From the NCBI GenBank assembly GCA_963281155.1, contig CAUJLY010000003.1:1798001-1862000 (forward strand): a stretch of DNA of 64,000 bases, written 5' to 3'. Shown piece after piece: positions 46,905-58,457 of this stretch (the stretch's first letter is position 1; each line of letters starts with the position of its first letter). A program made the translations under genes and the position numbers. The notes beneath the pieces are model-generated. The model searched no databases. It was not told the DNA's origin and was given only the letters and a program-made list of their open reading frames with translations. Source of the DNA: Rhabditophanes sp. KR3021 (taxonomy: Eukaryota; Nematoda; Chromadorea; Rhabditida; Alloionematidae).

Positions 46905-48161
46905 TTAATCATAATAATCAGGATCAAATTTGGAACTGAATTTTCTGTATGCTTTGCGAGCTATCTCCATGTCAAATTTATTGTCTACTAGTAGCTTCAT
47001 GCAATATTTCTTTTTGAGTGAAGTTTCGGCTTTTAAAGTTTTGACTAAATTTATTTTCATTTTATAGGCAGCTTGATTGGCGTAAATTTGCGCTTTGATC
47101 TTTTCTTCTTCGGCTATTTTTTGGCGACGAGCCAATTCTTCTTCGCTTAATACTACATCCTTTTTCAATGCAGATTTAGGAAGCAGTCTCCATGTCTCCT
47201 AAATTGATTGTTTTATGATATTAAAAATTATTAAACTAACATCCAAATCAGCTTCAGGAAATATTTTATGAAGCGCCGTCAAATTGTCATGCAAAGCTGC
47301 TTCTGCTTCAATTTTTGAAAACATTTCCATGACATATACTTTCTCCAAATTCCATCCCTTGATGAGACTAAAATCCTCAGCACGTTTGAAATAATTGTGA
47401 GACAAGTCCAAGTGAATGACATCTCTTGCACAATAAACAATTGATCCGATATCACCAACAGACTTGATTCTATTTCCAGATAAATTCAACAAAGTTATGT
47501 TTGGGCAGTTTTCTTTGATAAATTCAGCAATCACCCAACATATTTGTGGCGCAGCAAAATTGACGTGACATTTAAAGGTTTTGAAGGCTTCCTCGTAGAT
47601 GAAATGGGATAAGTTAAGGCAATTGTCTTCGTAGACGTATCTCTGGGACAAAATTTCATTCATTATCTTTTTATCTTCATCAGAAATGACATAATGAGGT
47701 AGACTTTTAGTTTTCACATCAATAGAGTAACTAGTTCGTTTGTCAAGAGTCCCGATTTCTTTATTTAATTCCTGTATATACTTGGCCTCTTTTTTCGTTT
47801 GAACGTAGAATCTGACATCTCCTTCGGCAGTCTTGGCAGCATAAAGAGGTATAAAGTCGTTAAAAACCTCCATAATATTCAGCATAGTCTCCTGGAGTTC
47901 TTCATTCATACAGTTACCAACCTAAATGAAGGGATAAATATCAGAAGACAAACTAATCACACTCACACGTATGTTGTATATCTCACATCTTGGAATCTTG
48001 GCAGACTTGGCATAAATGGAAGTATTTTTCCGTTTCCTGGTATTGTTGTTTTCATCAAAGATGTTCTCCACGACTTCATTACCAAAAATGTCTATCTTAT
48101 AATCACCACGGATAGTATTAGGAACTAATATAGCTTCACGGTTAAAGTCATCAAAATTCAT
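46905..48161 (-). CDS. NXF/TAP-like mRNA export factor without the NTF2-like domain
   Basis: NXF1/TAP carries mRNPs through nuclear pores. Exons 48161-47967, 47921-47241 and 47198-46905 join in phase to 389 residues. After an N-terminal basic patch (TRKRKNTSIYAKSAK) comes a divergent RRM-like domain (residues about 60-130, with DVRFYVQTKKEAKYIQ). Four LRRs follow (about 180-255), with SQRYVYEDNCLNLSHFIYEE, CPNITLLNLSGNRIKSVGDI and DVIHLDLSHNYFKRAEDF, as in NXF1. The final ~75 residues are a UBA/TAP-C-like segment (KKKYCMKLLVDNKFDMEIAR). The ~180-residue NTF2-like domain that pairs with NXT1/p15 is absent: the LRR exon splices almost directly to the TAP-C exon. It could be a specialised paralogue. 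Confidence 0.75.
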
Positions 48162-48809
48162 TATTAGTCATTAAATTAACTGTAAGATGGTTTAATGTTA
48201 GACAACCCGTTTGACCAAATGACTAAAACTAAAACGTCTATACAAGCAATCATAAAGTTCTCAAAACGACCTTACAAGAAAAAGCAACCATCGATACCTT
48301 TACACAAGGAACAAACAAGTTGTCTTCGTATCTTTTCCAATATAATCCACCGTTTATTTCACCATATTGCTTCTAAGAGAGATGGGGAACAATAAGTGCA
48401 TGCATTTGCTATATTCAAATGCCCATCATACTCAACCCTAAAATAAAGTGTCTAACCATGAATAATTATTCCCCTCGTCAAACGACCTTTTCAAAATAAT
48501 ACATCAATACATATAATGATAATAATTAATCTGTCATTTAAACTTAAGGACTTTTCTATTTTTAATAAATCAATCAAAAGTAATACTTGTAGTTTAAAAA
48601 TAGCCTCTTTTGTGAACCATTTTTTTGGAACTTTTAATTATAGTTTCATTGACATACTTCTTTTGAGGTATTATTACAAAGGTGATCTTCTTTTTTCGAT
48701 TTTGACCGAAGCGTTTTAATAACCGACACATGTCTAGTGGCATATTTAAATTGAATAGGGATTATTCATGAAACTGTTTTATCCTAAATCCTTAATTAGT
48801 AAAAATGGG
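48162..48809. other. Intergenic, promoter side of NXF-like and ground-like genes
   Basis: No gene supported; a few short frames lack context. Confidence 0.5.
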
Positions 48810-48815
48810 TATAAA
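48810..48815 (+). promoter_or_regulatory. TATA box of ground-like gene
   Basis: TATAAA in GGGTATAAAAGGGATAG, 53 bases upstream of the ATG at 48863. Confidence 0.65.
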
Positions 48816-48862
48816 AGGGATAGAAACAGTGGCTTTGATCACATTCACAGTCTTCTTTAAAC

Positions 48863-49300
48863 ATGAAATTTACAATTGCTGCTTTGACTATTTTGCTTGT
48901 TGCTACCGAGATAACTCCCCTCTTCTTCGGAGGTGGTGGCGGATGCCAAAGTTCTTGTCAATCTCCTTGTGGCCGTAAAAAAAGAGAAATTCTCGAACCA
49001 CAAGTTGTAACGGACGAGAACGCTATTTGTCCTCAAAGTAATTGGAAATCTATTATCGAGGAAGTAAGTTGATCCTTTATTTACAACAAAATATTTATTT
49101 ATTTAAGAATATTGGAAGTGATGTCCGTGCCACCGAATACGCTATTCAAAGTTCCCTTTTTCAAGCACTTTGAAACTCAATTTTTTGTTACTTGCAAACC
49201 AAAATCTGAAACTCCTCTAACTTTCACTGCAAACGGGCACGCATATTGCGGACATGGGGATCCGGCAATCTTTTGTGTGGTTATTGCCATCATCGGTTGA
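48863..49300 (+). pseudogene. Ground-like secreted protein with a one-base frameshift
   Basis: Ground-like proteins are secreted, Hedgehog-related nematode proteins. Exon 48863-49063 gives a signal peptide (KFTIAALTILLVATEITPLF), a glycine/cysteine stretch, and a dibasic site (RKKREIL). Exon 49108 onward begins the ground-like domain in one frame (DVRATEYAIQSSLFQAL) and hits a TGA. The rest (FFVTCKPK…YCGHGDPAIFC) is intact in the next frame. Removing one T from the run of five at 49157-49161 would restore a continuous domain. Because everything else, including the TATA box, looks sound, this may be a sequencing or assembly error rather than true decay. Confidence 0.7.
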
Positions 49301-49382
49301 ATCTAATAATTTATAATAACTTTTAAAATATCTATATATTTACTATTATTGCATATACTTAATAATATAAAAACAATTTAAT

Positions 49383-50594
49383 TTAAGCGGCAACTTTATC
49401 CTTTGGCACTTCTTTTTGGTAACTAATTTGATGGTCGTCATCGTCATCGTCGTCTTCTGATGCTACCAACATTTCTTGCTCTGAAAGTAAACGATTCACA
49501 TACTTGTGGTTATCATAAAACTTGTATTTCTCAAGCAACAACTCATAAGAATTAGGACCATGGTAAATTGATCTTAGGATGTCCGACAAATGTTCAACTC
49601 CATGAATATATCCTTCGTCAACTCCCCCATACACAATATCCTCCTCCATAAAGCCATTAAACGTAGAATGAGCGAAATCAATCATGCTCAAGCTAACAAC
49701 ATCTGTATCACCATTTGAATCCCCCTCAAAAGCCATTAGAATAGAAGAGGAAAAAAATCTGAACCCATTAGCTTGCAACAAACTATTATGAAGACCAGTT
49801 AATTTATCTAACAGCACTTTGCATCTTTTATTCCCAGCCCTGGAAAAGAATAGTCTCAACTTTTCACAAAAGCCCATCTCACTTAATTCACGGCCCTCGT
49901 ACTTATTTACACTTGAGTAGGATTCCTTTTCAGTATCAAACACCTGCATCCCAACAATGCGAACTCCTAAACTACCACTAGTTGATGATTCACTCTTTTG
50001 AGTTTGACTTAACTTCTTTTCAGCTGTCGCTGTGTCTCCGTACTGACGAGTCCCCATTTTTAAGTCTATGACGCATGGTTTTCGGTAGATGGATACTATA
50101 TCTTCCAGGAAAATAAATTGTTTTTCCGTCCTAGTTTCTGCTAGTTTTTTAACGACCTAAATAGGGGTAATTTAACTTAAATGCTTCCACCGACCTTCGA
50201 CTGACATTGACTAGCCCATGAATTGGTAGCCTCTCCAACTGCCTCCACTTTCCCCTCTCTATCAATCCAAAAACTCATCTTTTCACCTTTCTGCAATTTG
50301 GCCGTACTCGAATGGCAAGATAAGCAAATATCACTATTAATAATCAACAACTGTTTAAGGCGGTTGTCGCTGGCATCAGGCCCGATTACCGAGACCCTTG
50401 CCTTGCCACAACATTTTGCTGTGTAAGGCTTGAGTAAAGTAGTCATTTTAGTGTAAAATAAATATTCACGTTGATTTAGAGGTTTGCAGACATGACCCGC
50501 ACACCGGAATAAGCCAAAATGGCCGCCGACTAAAGAATTTAGTTATTTAAATGAATGAGTTCTTACCTTGATGAGGATAACCTGTCAACTCCAT
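49383..50594 (-). CDS. IP6K: Inositol hexakisphosphate kinase (IP6K)
   Basis: IP6K phosphorylates InsP6 to the pyrophosphate 5-InsP7. Exons 50594-50567, 50529-50195 and 50156-49383 join in phase to 378 residues. The tiny first exon is needed: it provides ATG and HQ|VGGHFGLFR, the nucleotide-binding N-lobe, and then VCKPLNQRE with the ATP-site lysine. The C-lobe has the family signature PCVIDLKMG (PxxxDLKMG, about residues 146-154), followed by GTRQYGD, LGVRIVGMQVF, the SSSIL motif, and SMIDFAHSTF with the metal-binding aspartate. GYIHGVEHLSDIL closes the domain. A C-terminal acidic run (EDDDDDDD) is unusual. Both introns are about 37-38 bp. Confidence 0.92.
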
Positions 50595-52426
50595 TTAACC
50601 TAAAATAATTTAGCATTAAATAAATGTTGTCTTCAGTATTATTAAATAAACGGTCACATCAAAAAATTCCACAAATAACCCAACTTTCCCCTCTTTATAT
50701 TTACCAACAATTATCAGAATAATTCTTATTTGTTTGCACATATTAAAAATGATGTGAAAGAGCATGATAAATCAATACTACGATCCTACTAAGAACTTCA
50801 TTAGCCAGCTTCACTACTTGTTTATTCGAAATTTTGGTAAGAGATAAATTTAAATAACGTGTGGTGTACGACTTCATTCTTTAGTAAGAAAAGAAAATGA
50901 AAAATCAAATATCACTCAATACAAACACCCTCCTTTGGACAATTAAATGGCAGTCTGGATAAAATATACATTTTTATTGCATATTGTTTTGAAATAGATG
51001 TGACTCATATAGCAACAATTATTACAAATTCTCTTGAATAGACAAGTCTTATTCTTGTTAATTGAGTATCACTTTTGTGTATAATACACCTTTTCAGTGC
51101 ACAACAAAAGCCTTTATACAGAAAATAGTATCACAAGACACGTCGATTCTTGTTGAATAATATTCATTGCACAAAGATCACCAACAGACCAATCTTTTTG
51201 CCAGTTAATTTTACCTAAAAATAGATCCTTTTTTACCGGAAAACATACCACTCCAAGGTATGTCAGGAAATTTAAATTTCAAACAATAATTACCCGACTG
51301 TTGTGTCAACTTAACAAACCACCAAAAAAGTAATGTCGTAAGGATATACTATTTACTTACACATACCATTCATTCTTTATGGAGCTTTAAGATATAGCCA
51401 GAAGGCACTCATAAACATAGAAAGAGGGACTAGAGCCTGTCTGTTGTATGTTGGCACGACCACTACTTTTCATATCCGAGCACATATATACTTAAGCATC
51501 GCTTTAAAATATTACATATGGCAAAAAAGGTTCATCGCTGTAGTTAAAAAGAAAGCTTTAGATGCGAGTGTATGTGTATATTTATACACTTTTATAAAAT
51601 ATATTATCAATGAATTGTGTTGTTTTGAACAACAAAAAAGTTTTGTATTTGTTTCATAGGAAAGAGCTTTATCATCTTGATGTGCTTTCGTTTTATACAA
51701 AAACGTTTTATTCTTTCAAAAATAGTGGTTTCCATTTTGACATAAACGTTACTTCCCCTAACAAACAAATTAGTTATGATGAATTTGTATTAAACTATGT
51801 TGCATTTTAAAGTAATAAGGAAAAAAGATAAATTGATTAATACTCTAACTCTGCCTAAAAGAAACATTATACGTTATTTGATCTAAATAGAAGGGAAATG
51901 AGCCCTTTATCCTCTGATTAAATTTATTCATTCAATAATAACTTTACAACGCCACCTAAATGCTTAAATTAATAAACACCATTCAGATAAATATGTTTAT
52001 CTTTTATAAACTTGCATTACTTTAAAAAGCATTTCCCTTTTATGCCAGTCCAATATTTATTCTCTATTCTAAATTGAAATATCATCCCTAGAATATCGTC
52101 TTTTATATCGAATTTGCGTATCAATGCCACATTATTTACTATAACTCATTTTATCCTATTTTTATGAATCAAACTGATAAATGCCTATTTTTTTAACCCA
52201 AATAAATTTATTTGTCAGGATAAGTAGTATATTTATTCAAATAAATCTCTTTGTAAACAAGCTTACAACCATCACAAAATATGTGATTAAAAATTTACAA
52301 AAATAAAGCTTCTATTCAATATAAATATTACAACGCTTGAAAACAACCAATATATAAAAAATTCGTTTCCATAATAATTTACTTATTTTATAGATATGGA
52401 ATAAGAATTGGCAAAGTTAAATAACA
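50595..52426. other. Intergenic between divergent IP6K and syntrophin genes
   Basis: No gene supported over 1.8 kb; short AT-rich open frames (51444-51810) are not protein-like. Promoters of both genes presumably lie here. Confidence 0.6.
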
Positions 52427-54088
52427 ATGGCATCTTTACGTAGTTCTCCATTAGAAATATTACTAGACAATGAATGGTTTAAGGTTAATGCAAGTTTAGA
52501 TGAAACTGCTCTGACCCTCTCCCCTCACAATGATACTTCGCAGGAGAATTGGAGTACGGAAAAGAGGTTTGTAAGGGTGATGAAGCAGGATGGGAATGGG
52601 CTTGGCGTTAGTATAAAAGGTGGAGCAGATATTAATATGCCCATTTTTATTAGGTAAGTCTAGTGGGTTTGCTTGTTTATTAATCAACTTTCCCTAGTAA
52701 AATATTTAAAGGAATGGCAGCTGATCAGACTGGCCAACTCTTTGTAGGGGATGCTATTCTTTCCGTCAACGACGAACCCTTGCAAGAAGCAACCCACGAC
52801 GAAGCTGTCCGAGCATTAAAACATGCCGGAAAAGTTGTTGATATCCAAGTTCAATATGCCAAAGATATGTATCTCAAAAGAGACCAAGTCATAGACAAAA
52901 TTCAATGGGATGACGAAGTTAGAGATCGTTTTAAAACCATCGGCCTTAAACTAACTTGTATTTCAAGGACGAGAATGGATCGAGAAGACATAGAAAATAG
53001 ATGCTTTGAAATAAGATCGCCTTCAGGCAGATTTGCTCTTACTTTCAGGTGTTCTTCTCCTCAAGAAGCCGATATTTGGTTTGAGTCTTGTCACGGTTGT
53101 GCAGATGCTTTGTTGACTCAAGCGCTGGCTCAAGTTAATCTGATGTTGGGCCAAAGTCCACAAGTCAGAAAGATGGGATGGTTATTGGAGCAAACAATTC
53201 ACGATGGTGTTCTTCTATGGAAGCCTATCTTCGCAGCCTTAACCATGAATGACATTTTGTTCTACGACTCAGTTCCCTTAATCAAGTCTGAATGGGCTAT
53301 GCCCAAAATTACAAGACCTTTAATAGCAACGCGTGTAGTTCAAACAACTTCAAGGACTTGTCCTGTTATCACAGGTCTTTCTGATATCATTTCTTTTACA
53401 ACACGGACAGGTTTTGATTTTCCTTTCCTGATCTTATCTAATTTGATTTTTATTTCAGGTAAAATTAAACAAAATAACGAATACTTATTGGAAAAACAAA
53501 AACATTTGAAGATGTTTGATTAAAAAATAGTTTAATGGCCAGTGGCAGGGTGCTTCAAATACATCACTCTATTTGACTGCCCAGAGTCATCAACACTAGT
53601 CAGTTGTCTTCGCAACTCGAATATAGTAGAGAATTTGAATATGACTGATATATTTAATTAACACAATTATTTCAGGTACTCAACAAGGCATCAGATCCCA
53701 TGTCTTCAGAGTAGAAACACATCGAGAACTAGCGGCATGGGTCAAGAATATAGTCCACTGTACGAATGAAGCCTGTTTTGATGTCCACCAAATAAGCACA
53801 CCTTGTCTTTGGCAAGATCAGAATTGTGAATTAATTATCAACGTCAAAAGTGGCGTTTCCCTCATCAATATTGATACTCAACAGATTGCATGGCAGTACC
53901 CATTTGAAGCCATTAGAGCTACTGGAGATGATAGTAACCAGTACTTCTGGATTGACTTTGGACCTGGATCTGGACTGTCTTCGGGAGGAGAACAGGAGAT
54001 GGATTTGTTAGGTTCACCTAAGCCCGTTGTTTTCATATTGCATTCTTTCCTCGCTGCGAAGGTACATGATTTAGGGTTGTATGCGTAA
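52427..54088 (+). CDS. stn-1: Syntrophin (split PH1–PDZ–PH2–SU)
   Basis: Syntrophins are adaptors of the dystrophin complex at the muscle membrane. Exons 52427-52653, 52698-53410 and 53676-54088 join in phase to 450 residues. The order is that of the family: an N-terminal half PH domain, a PDZ domain ([57 protein letters not shown]), the second half of PH1, a PH2 domain ([20 protein letters not shown]), and the syntrophin-unique C-terminus ending [18 protein letters not shown]. The carboxylate-binding loop reads GLGVSI, as expected. Intron 2 (265 bp) contains a second acceptor-like TTTATTTCAG at 53458, which would break the frame and is probably unused. Confidence 0.93.
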
Positions 54089-54320
54089 TATTTTTGTATC
54101 TACTTCTTATTAATAAAGTGATGATGTTTCGTTGATATCTATGTTAAGTTGTCATCAAGCAAATGAACCCGTCGCACTTTTTTTGACCAAGGGAAGGCAA
54201 TAGAACCTATGGAAGGTACACAATACACGTACCCTGGCGTCCCTAAACTCATCAAATTTCCTCTGCTATAAAAGCAATGCCAAAACGCTTACCACCTTAC
54301 TTAACTAACTAACCAAAATT

Positions 54321-56465
54321 ATGATTGTTGGTGACAACACTATTATCGACCTTACCTCTAACGAAACTTTCGCCAAGAAGTATCTGTCTACGGAGCACAG
54401 TAGTACTTCCTACGGATCTATTTCAAAAATCTTCCAATGTATTGTAACTGCTCAGGAAAGTGACAGTGTTTGGCTGCGTCCACTCGAGTTGAGACAGACT
54501 GTTGATGAATTGGAAGACGAGATGGTTAAGGCTTATAGTGACAACTTTAAGAGTATTCCATTTAATGAGGTATGTTCAGACCTTTTTGATGATATGTATT
54601 ACTTTTTTTAGATTGTTGTTGGCAAGTATTATGCCATGACTCACAACGAGTGCTTGAAACCAAAGCGATGCCTCGTCATCCAGAACCAATGTGCGGGAGT
54701 AATTGATGTGATGATGATAGATTCTGGAGAGATTAGATTGAATTGCTCTATGGATAGAAATCAAGGCGGCAGGCTAGATTACAAGAATTCATTCACTAAG
54801 GCCTGCAGATTATGCGAACTGAAGCCGGAATTTATGACTGGAAAGTACCAGGATCCAACTGTCTTCAAGGCGAAGATACTCAGCGAAAAGTCACTCGGTT
54901 TGTACAAGTTGTTATCAGCAACTGATTTGAATTGTGGTGATATCGTGAATGTATTTGCCGTCTCAACGAGTAACAGTGCCATACACGTCGTCATCTATAG
55001 CAGTCAAATGATGCTCTCCAGACCAGATTTCAATAAAATTGGGAGTGAAGTGTTTGAATCTAAGCCAAACGAGTGGAATAGAATAGTTTGTATCAATCAA
55101 CTCAGAACCGAAACCAAGCTTTCTAAATTCAACGAGAAAGTATCTGAATTGCCTGCATATAATTGCAATGTGTTTGTGATTGGAGTCGAGGATACCAGCA
55201 CGCTTTTGGTTAGAACTGAAGAGATGGCCATTACCTACTTTTTCATTCAGGAGTCCTTGAACCTAGATTACTCAAGGGAAGATCACTTCAATAGACTGCT
55301 TGTTACTGATTTGGCGGACATCAAGGTTGGGAATCACTACGTCTTCTACGACTCTGATACGGAAACTTTCCTTCGTGTCAAAATGACGAAGGTTAATTTG
55401 AATAAAAGCACTTTCTCATGTGTTGGATTCGATGTTCCTGATGCCAAATTTGATGACATTGAATTGCATCGAAACTTATTCGGTATCATCATAAAATACG
55501 TTATCGGGCCCTGCTATTCAAAGTTGAAGATGAGGGAAATGATGGATAATTGCTCTAGCTACAATCATCAACCAGTTATCAATGCTTTCAATCAGGTTCT
55601 TTTGGGAGATTGCTCTATTATGGTCGAGTACACACCGGACAGTCTATTGCCCACTTTGACCTTCATGCGCAATGGAGTTGATGTTTGTGAGGAAGTTAGG
55701 AGCTGTCTCCGCAAGAATAACAAAATCATTTTGCTACCTAAAGTCAAAGCAGTCGAAAGGGAAAAGTTTCTTTGTAATGAGAAAATTCATCGGGATTCTG
55801 AAAGTAAATTTAACTGCTCGATGAGTGCTGCAGCAAGAGGATTGCCAGGAAATTTAGGAGAATCTAGAAGTGCTTCTACTAACTTTGGAAATAGTTTCTA
55901 TAAGAGAGAACAAGACGCTCTTAATGATGAAGAGAAGAAAAAGAGAATGCTGAGGGAAGTTATTGCTGAAGATAAAGAGCAAAAGGAGTCATCAGACGCC
56001 TTGATAAATCTTGATTTTTCAAAAATGAAAGTCCGTTCTGAAGAAGAGTTGGAAGCGTTGACTGACATCAAAATGTCTAACTCAATGTTGAATGGAGAAA
56101 AGAATGGCATGAGGGAAATTATTCCATTGGAGTTTGACATCGATAATCTGGCAAAGGAAGCTTTCTTAGCCCTTGAAACGGGTGCTGATAGTGGCAATTC
56201 ATCTGATGTTGAAGTCAAGAAAGAGACTACTTTGCTTGTTTCATCTTGTGAAAGCCTAACAGATATTGGATCTGGAAAAGAAACTCCACCTACTGAAAAA
56301 GAAAACATACCCGACAGTGGCAATTCTTCAGATACTCAAAAAGCTCCGAATACCAAAACCTCTAAATTGACAGCCAAACAAACTAGCATGCCACCAAAGA
56401 TATCCGGAAAAATAGCCATTCCTAGAGGATCAGTTAATACAAATAGAAGAAATTCTAAAAAATAA
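54321..56465 (+). CDS. Tudor-domain protein
   Basis: Exons 54321-54569 and 54612-56465 join to 700 residues. Residues about 30-150 are an extended Tudor domain: FQCIVTAQESDSVWLRPLEL, the helix ELEDEMVKAYSDNFK, then IVVGKYYAMTHNECLKPKRC and VIDVMMIDSGEI, matching the VGxxC…W.RA.V…V.F.DYG pattern. A second, weaker Tudor-like segment lies near 280-370 (IKVGNHYVFYDSDTETFLRV). The last 250 residues are Ser/Glu/Lys-rich and probably disordered. Such proteins often bind methylated arginine ligands in germline granules. That role is inferred from family only; conserved aromatic cage residues are not fully present. It starts 233 bp after syntrophin on the same strand, near a TATAAA at about 54267. Confidence 0.75.
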
Positions 56466-56646
56466 ATCGTCAATCACCATCACCCCCAATTCATCATCAT
56501 CAACCTTGACAAGATGCACCCAGCAATACACATCATAAACTTCCTCCCAAATTACCCAAAGAATAGGCTACATCTATTTATTTATCTAAAATTTTAACTT
56601 TTGTATATTTTTGTTTTATTTGATATACAAATCACAATAAAGTATA

Positions 56647-57078
56647 ATGTCTTCTCCCTTGTTTGTTTTGAAAATTACAATCTTATCTATAATATCTTTA
56701 TTAGTTGTTTTTGGAGATGGTTTGTCATGTTTTAATGTAAGTTGTTTTTCTGGCTATGATTTATGACTCATTTGATTAGGGCTATAAATTGTTAAAGTCC
56801 AGTAGTGTAGGAGATACGACTGAAGATTGTGAAGGGTCAATGGCATATTGTTATAATTTTACTGCGAATCGTGATAATGGATTTATTAACGTGATGAAAG
56901 CTGGCTGCTCTACGTACCGATGTTTGGCAAGTCATCATGTGATTATTTATGATAATATTTGTGTTTTTAGTTGGCAAGAGATCGTTGCATTAGTACGGAG
57001 TTTCAGGGCGTTCCAGTTCAGTTTTGCTGTTGCAACGAGGATAGATGTAATAGTAATAATGACGAATCAACAAATTAA
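56647..57078 (+). CDS. Ly-6-like small cysteine-rich secreted protein 1
   Basis: Exons 56647-56736, 56780-56926 and 56971-57078 give 114 residues. A signal peptide (LKITILSIISLLVVFGDG) is followed by a three-finger-like cysteine pattern: LSCFN, TEDCEGSMAYCYNF, AGCSTYRC, DRC, VQFCCCNEDRCN. The end with CCC…CN is typical of Ly-6/uPAR-like nematode proteins. No GPI-type hydrophobic tail follows, so it is probably secreted. The second intron has a GC donor (GCAAGT at 56927); only this donor keeps both the frame and the alignment with its tandem paralogue. Confidence 0.78.
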
Positions 57079-57295
57079 TTCCAAGCTAAACAAACTAATT
57101 TTTGCATTCTTTCAATACCATATAAATTTAATAATAAATGTTTCTTTAAATATGCGTTGAATAACCTTTCGCTATAAACTGGATAAAAAACATCACACAC
57201 TCGCTTTGTCGTTTTAAATTGACAGAAACGTCATTTGATGGTTAAACAAAATATAACTTCAACTAAATCATTTGCTTATTTTACATATTTTAGTA

Positions 57296-57740
57296 ATGTC
57301 AGTAGCTTTCCGCATCGTCTTTTTGATTTCAGCTATTTTGATTGCCTTAATTGCTGCTGAAGGGTTAACATGTTTTAAGGTAACTTAATTTAATGTTTAT
57401 TCACTTTGTAACTTAAAGGGCTACAAAGTATTAAGTGGGAAAAGTATTGAAGAAACTGAAACATGTTCTGGCTCATCGGCTTACTGCTACAACTTTACCG
57501 CATCCACAGGTTTTTTTATTAAAGGTAATGTATCTATTGATTATGATGAAACTAAAACAACAACTATATTTTAGGCGTAAAGGCAGGCTGCTCTACTTTT
57601 AGGTATAACAAATATTTTAGCGAAAGTTAATATGCTCAACTTTCAGGTGTATGTTTGCTAAAGACAAATGCATCAAAACTGAATTCCAAGGAGTCCCTGT
57701 GTCTTTATGCTGCTGCAAACATAACCACTGCAACTCTTAA
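57296..57740 (+). CDS. Ly-6-like small cysteine-rich secreted protein 2 (tandem paralogue)
   Basis: Exons 57296-57379, 57419-57524, 57575-57602 and 57647-57740 give 103 residues. It has a signal peptide (FRIVFLISAILIALIAA) and the same cysteine frame as its neighbour (LTCFK, TCSGSSAYCYNF, AGCSTFRC, DKC, VSLCCCKHNHCN). GYK(L/V)L and TEFQGVPV are shared. It has one more intron than the upstream copy, and its last intron is a normal GT-AG intron shifted by five bases relative to the GC-AG intron of copy 1. An acceptor-like TATTTTAG ends two bases before the ATG, suggesting trans-splicing. Confidence 0.8.
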
Positions 57741-57807
57741 TAATAAATTCAAATGATATCATTCAATAAAATAATAATATGTTTATTTTAAACCAAAAAG
57801 AATATTG

Positions 57808-58457
57808 TTAGTCTGAAGAACTTTCAGAGTTTAGTTCTGTTTCTTTGAATTCATCATAATGCATAAGAAGCATTTGAGGAAACGATGTTCCGAAAAATGC
57901 ACCATCGCATAAACCTTTTTCATAGAGATGTTTTTTGTCCTCATTACACACCAATTCGGGTTCATAAACATCTTGGCAAGTCAAGCAATATAATTTCATA
58001 GTCTCTTGCCCTAAAATATCACTAATTCCAATAGGAAGAAAGGCTTGGTTGCAACTAACTTTGATGCAACGACCGAATGATTGTTTGGCAAATTTTTTAA
58101 ACATCTTCGTCATTCCTTCTTTAGTTAAAATATATCGAGCATGAGCTAATCCCAATACAATAGTAGTAGTTTTGTGAAGTCTGGTAAATTCTGGATTCCC
58201 TTCATCCATATAGTTTTGTCCAATTATTCTCAATGCAGCCTTTAAATTTGAGTGACCAACAATATCAGCTATTCCCGTCAGATTAAAGGAATCATTCAAG
58301 AACTCTTTAGGAACCTTAACAAAAAATTAATTGAATGATATTGATGTCATGCAACGCATACCTCTGTCATGAAAACATTCTTCGAATCACGATAATGTCT
58401 GTGGCAAAATGGTAACATCATCTCCTCATCACTTGAGGAAAGTAAATCATTATCCAT
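57808..58457 (-). CDS. Casein kinase 2 regulatory beta subunit, divergent
   Basis: CK2 beta dimerises through a zinc site and holds two catalytic alpha subunits. Exons 58457-58362 and 58314-57808 give 200 residues. Family landmarks: an acidic start (LLSSSDEEM), DSFNLTGIADIV (for DKFNLTGL), LGLAHARYILTKEGMTKMF (for YGLIHARYILTNRG), four zinc cysteines in GRCIKVSCNQ and LYCLTCQDVY, LPIGISDILGQ and DGAFFGTSFPQMLLM. The C-terminus stops about 30 residues earlier than usual, losing most of the helix that clasps CK2 alpha. A 10-residue insert (EPELVCNEDKKH) follows the zinc site. It is therefore a divergent paralogue rather than the canonical subunit. Confidence 0.85.

Noticed and set aside
51444..51810. 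Short overlapping plus-strand open frames
   Set aside because: AT-driven composition, no start context, no splice signals, no homology.
53411..53675. Alternative syntrophin acceptor at 53458
   Set aside because: Its use would shift the frame and lose the conserved PH2 continuation [14 protein letters not shown].
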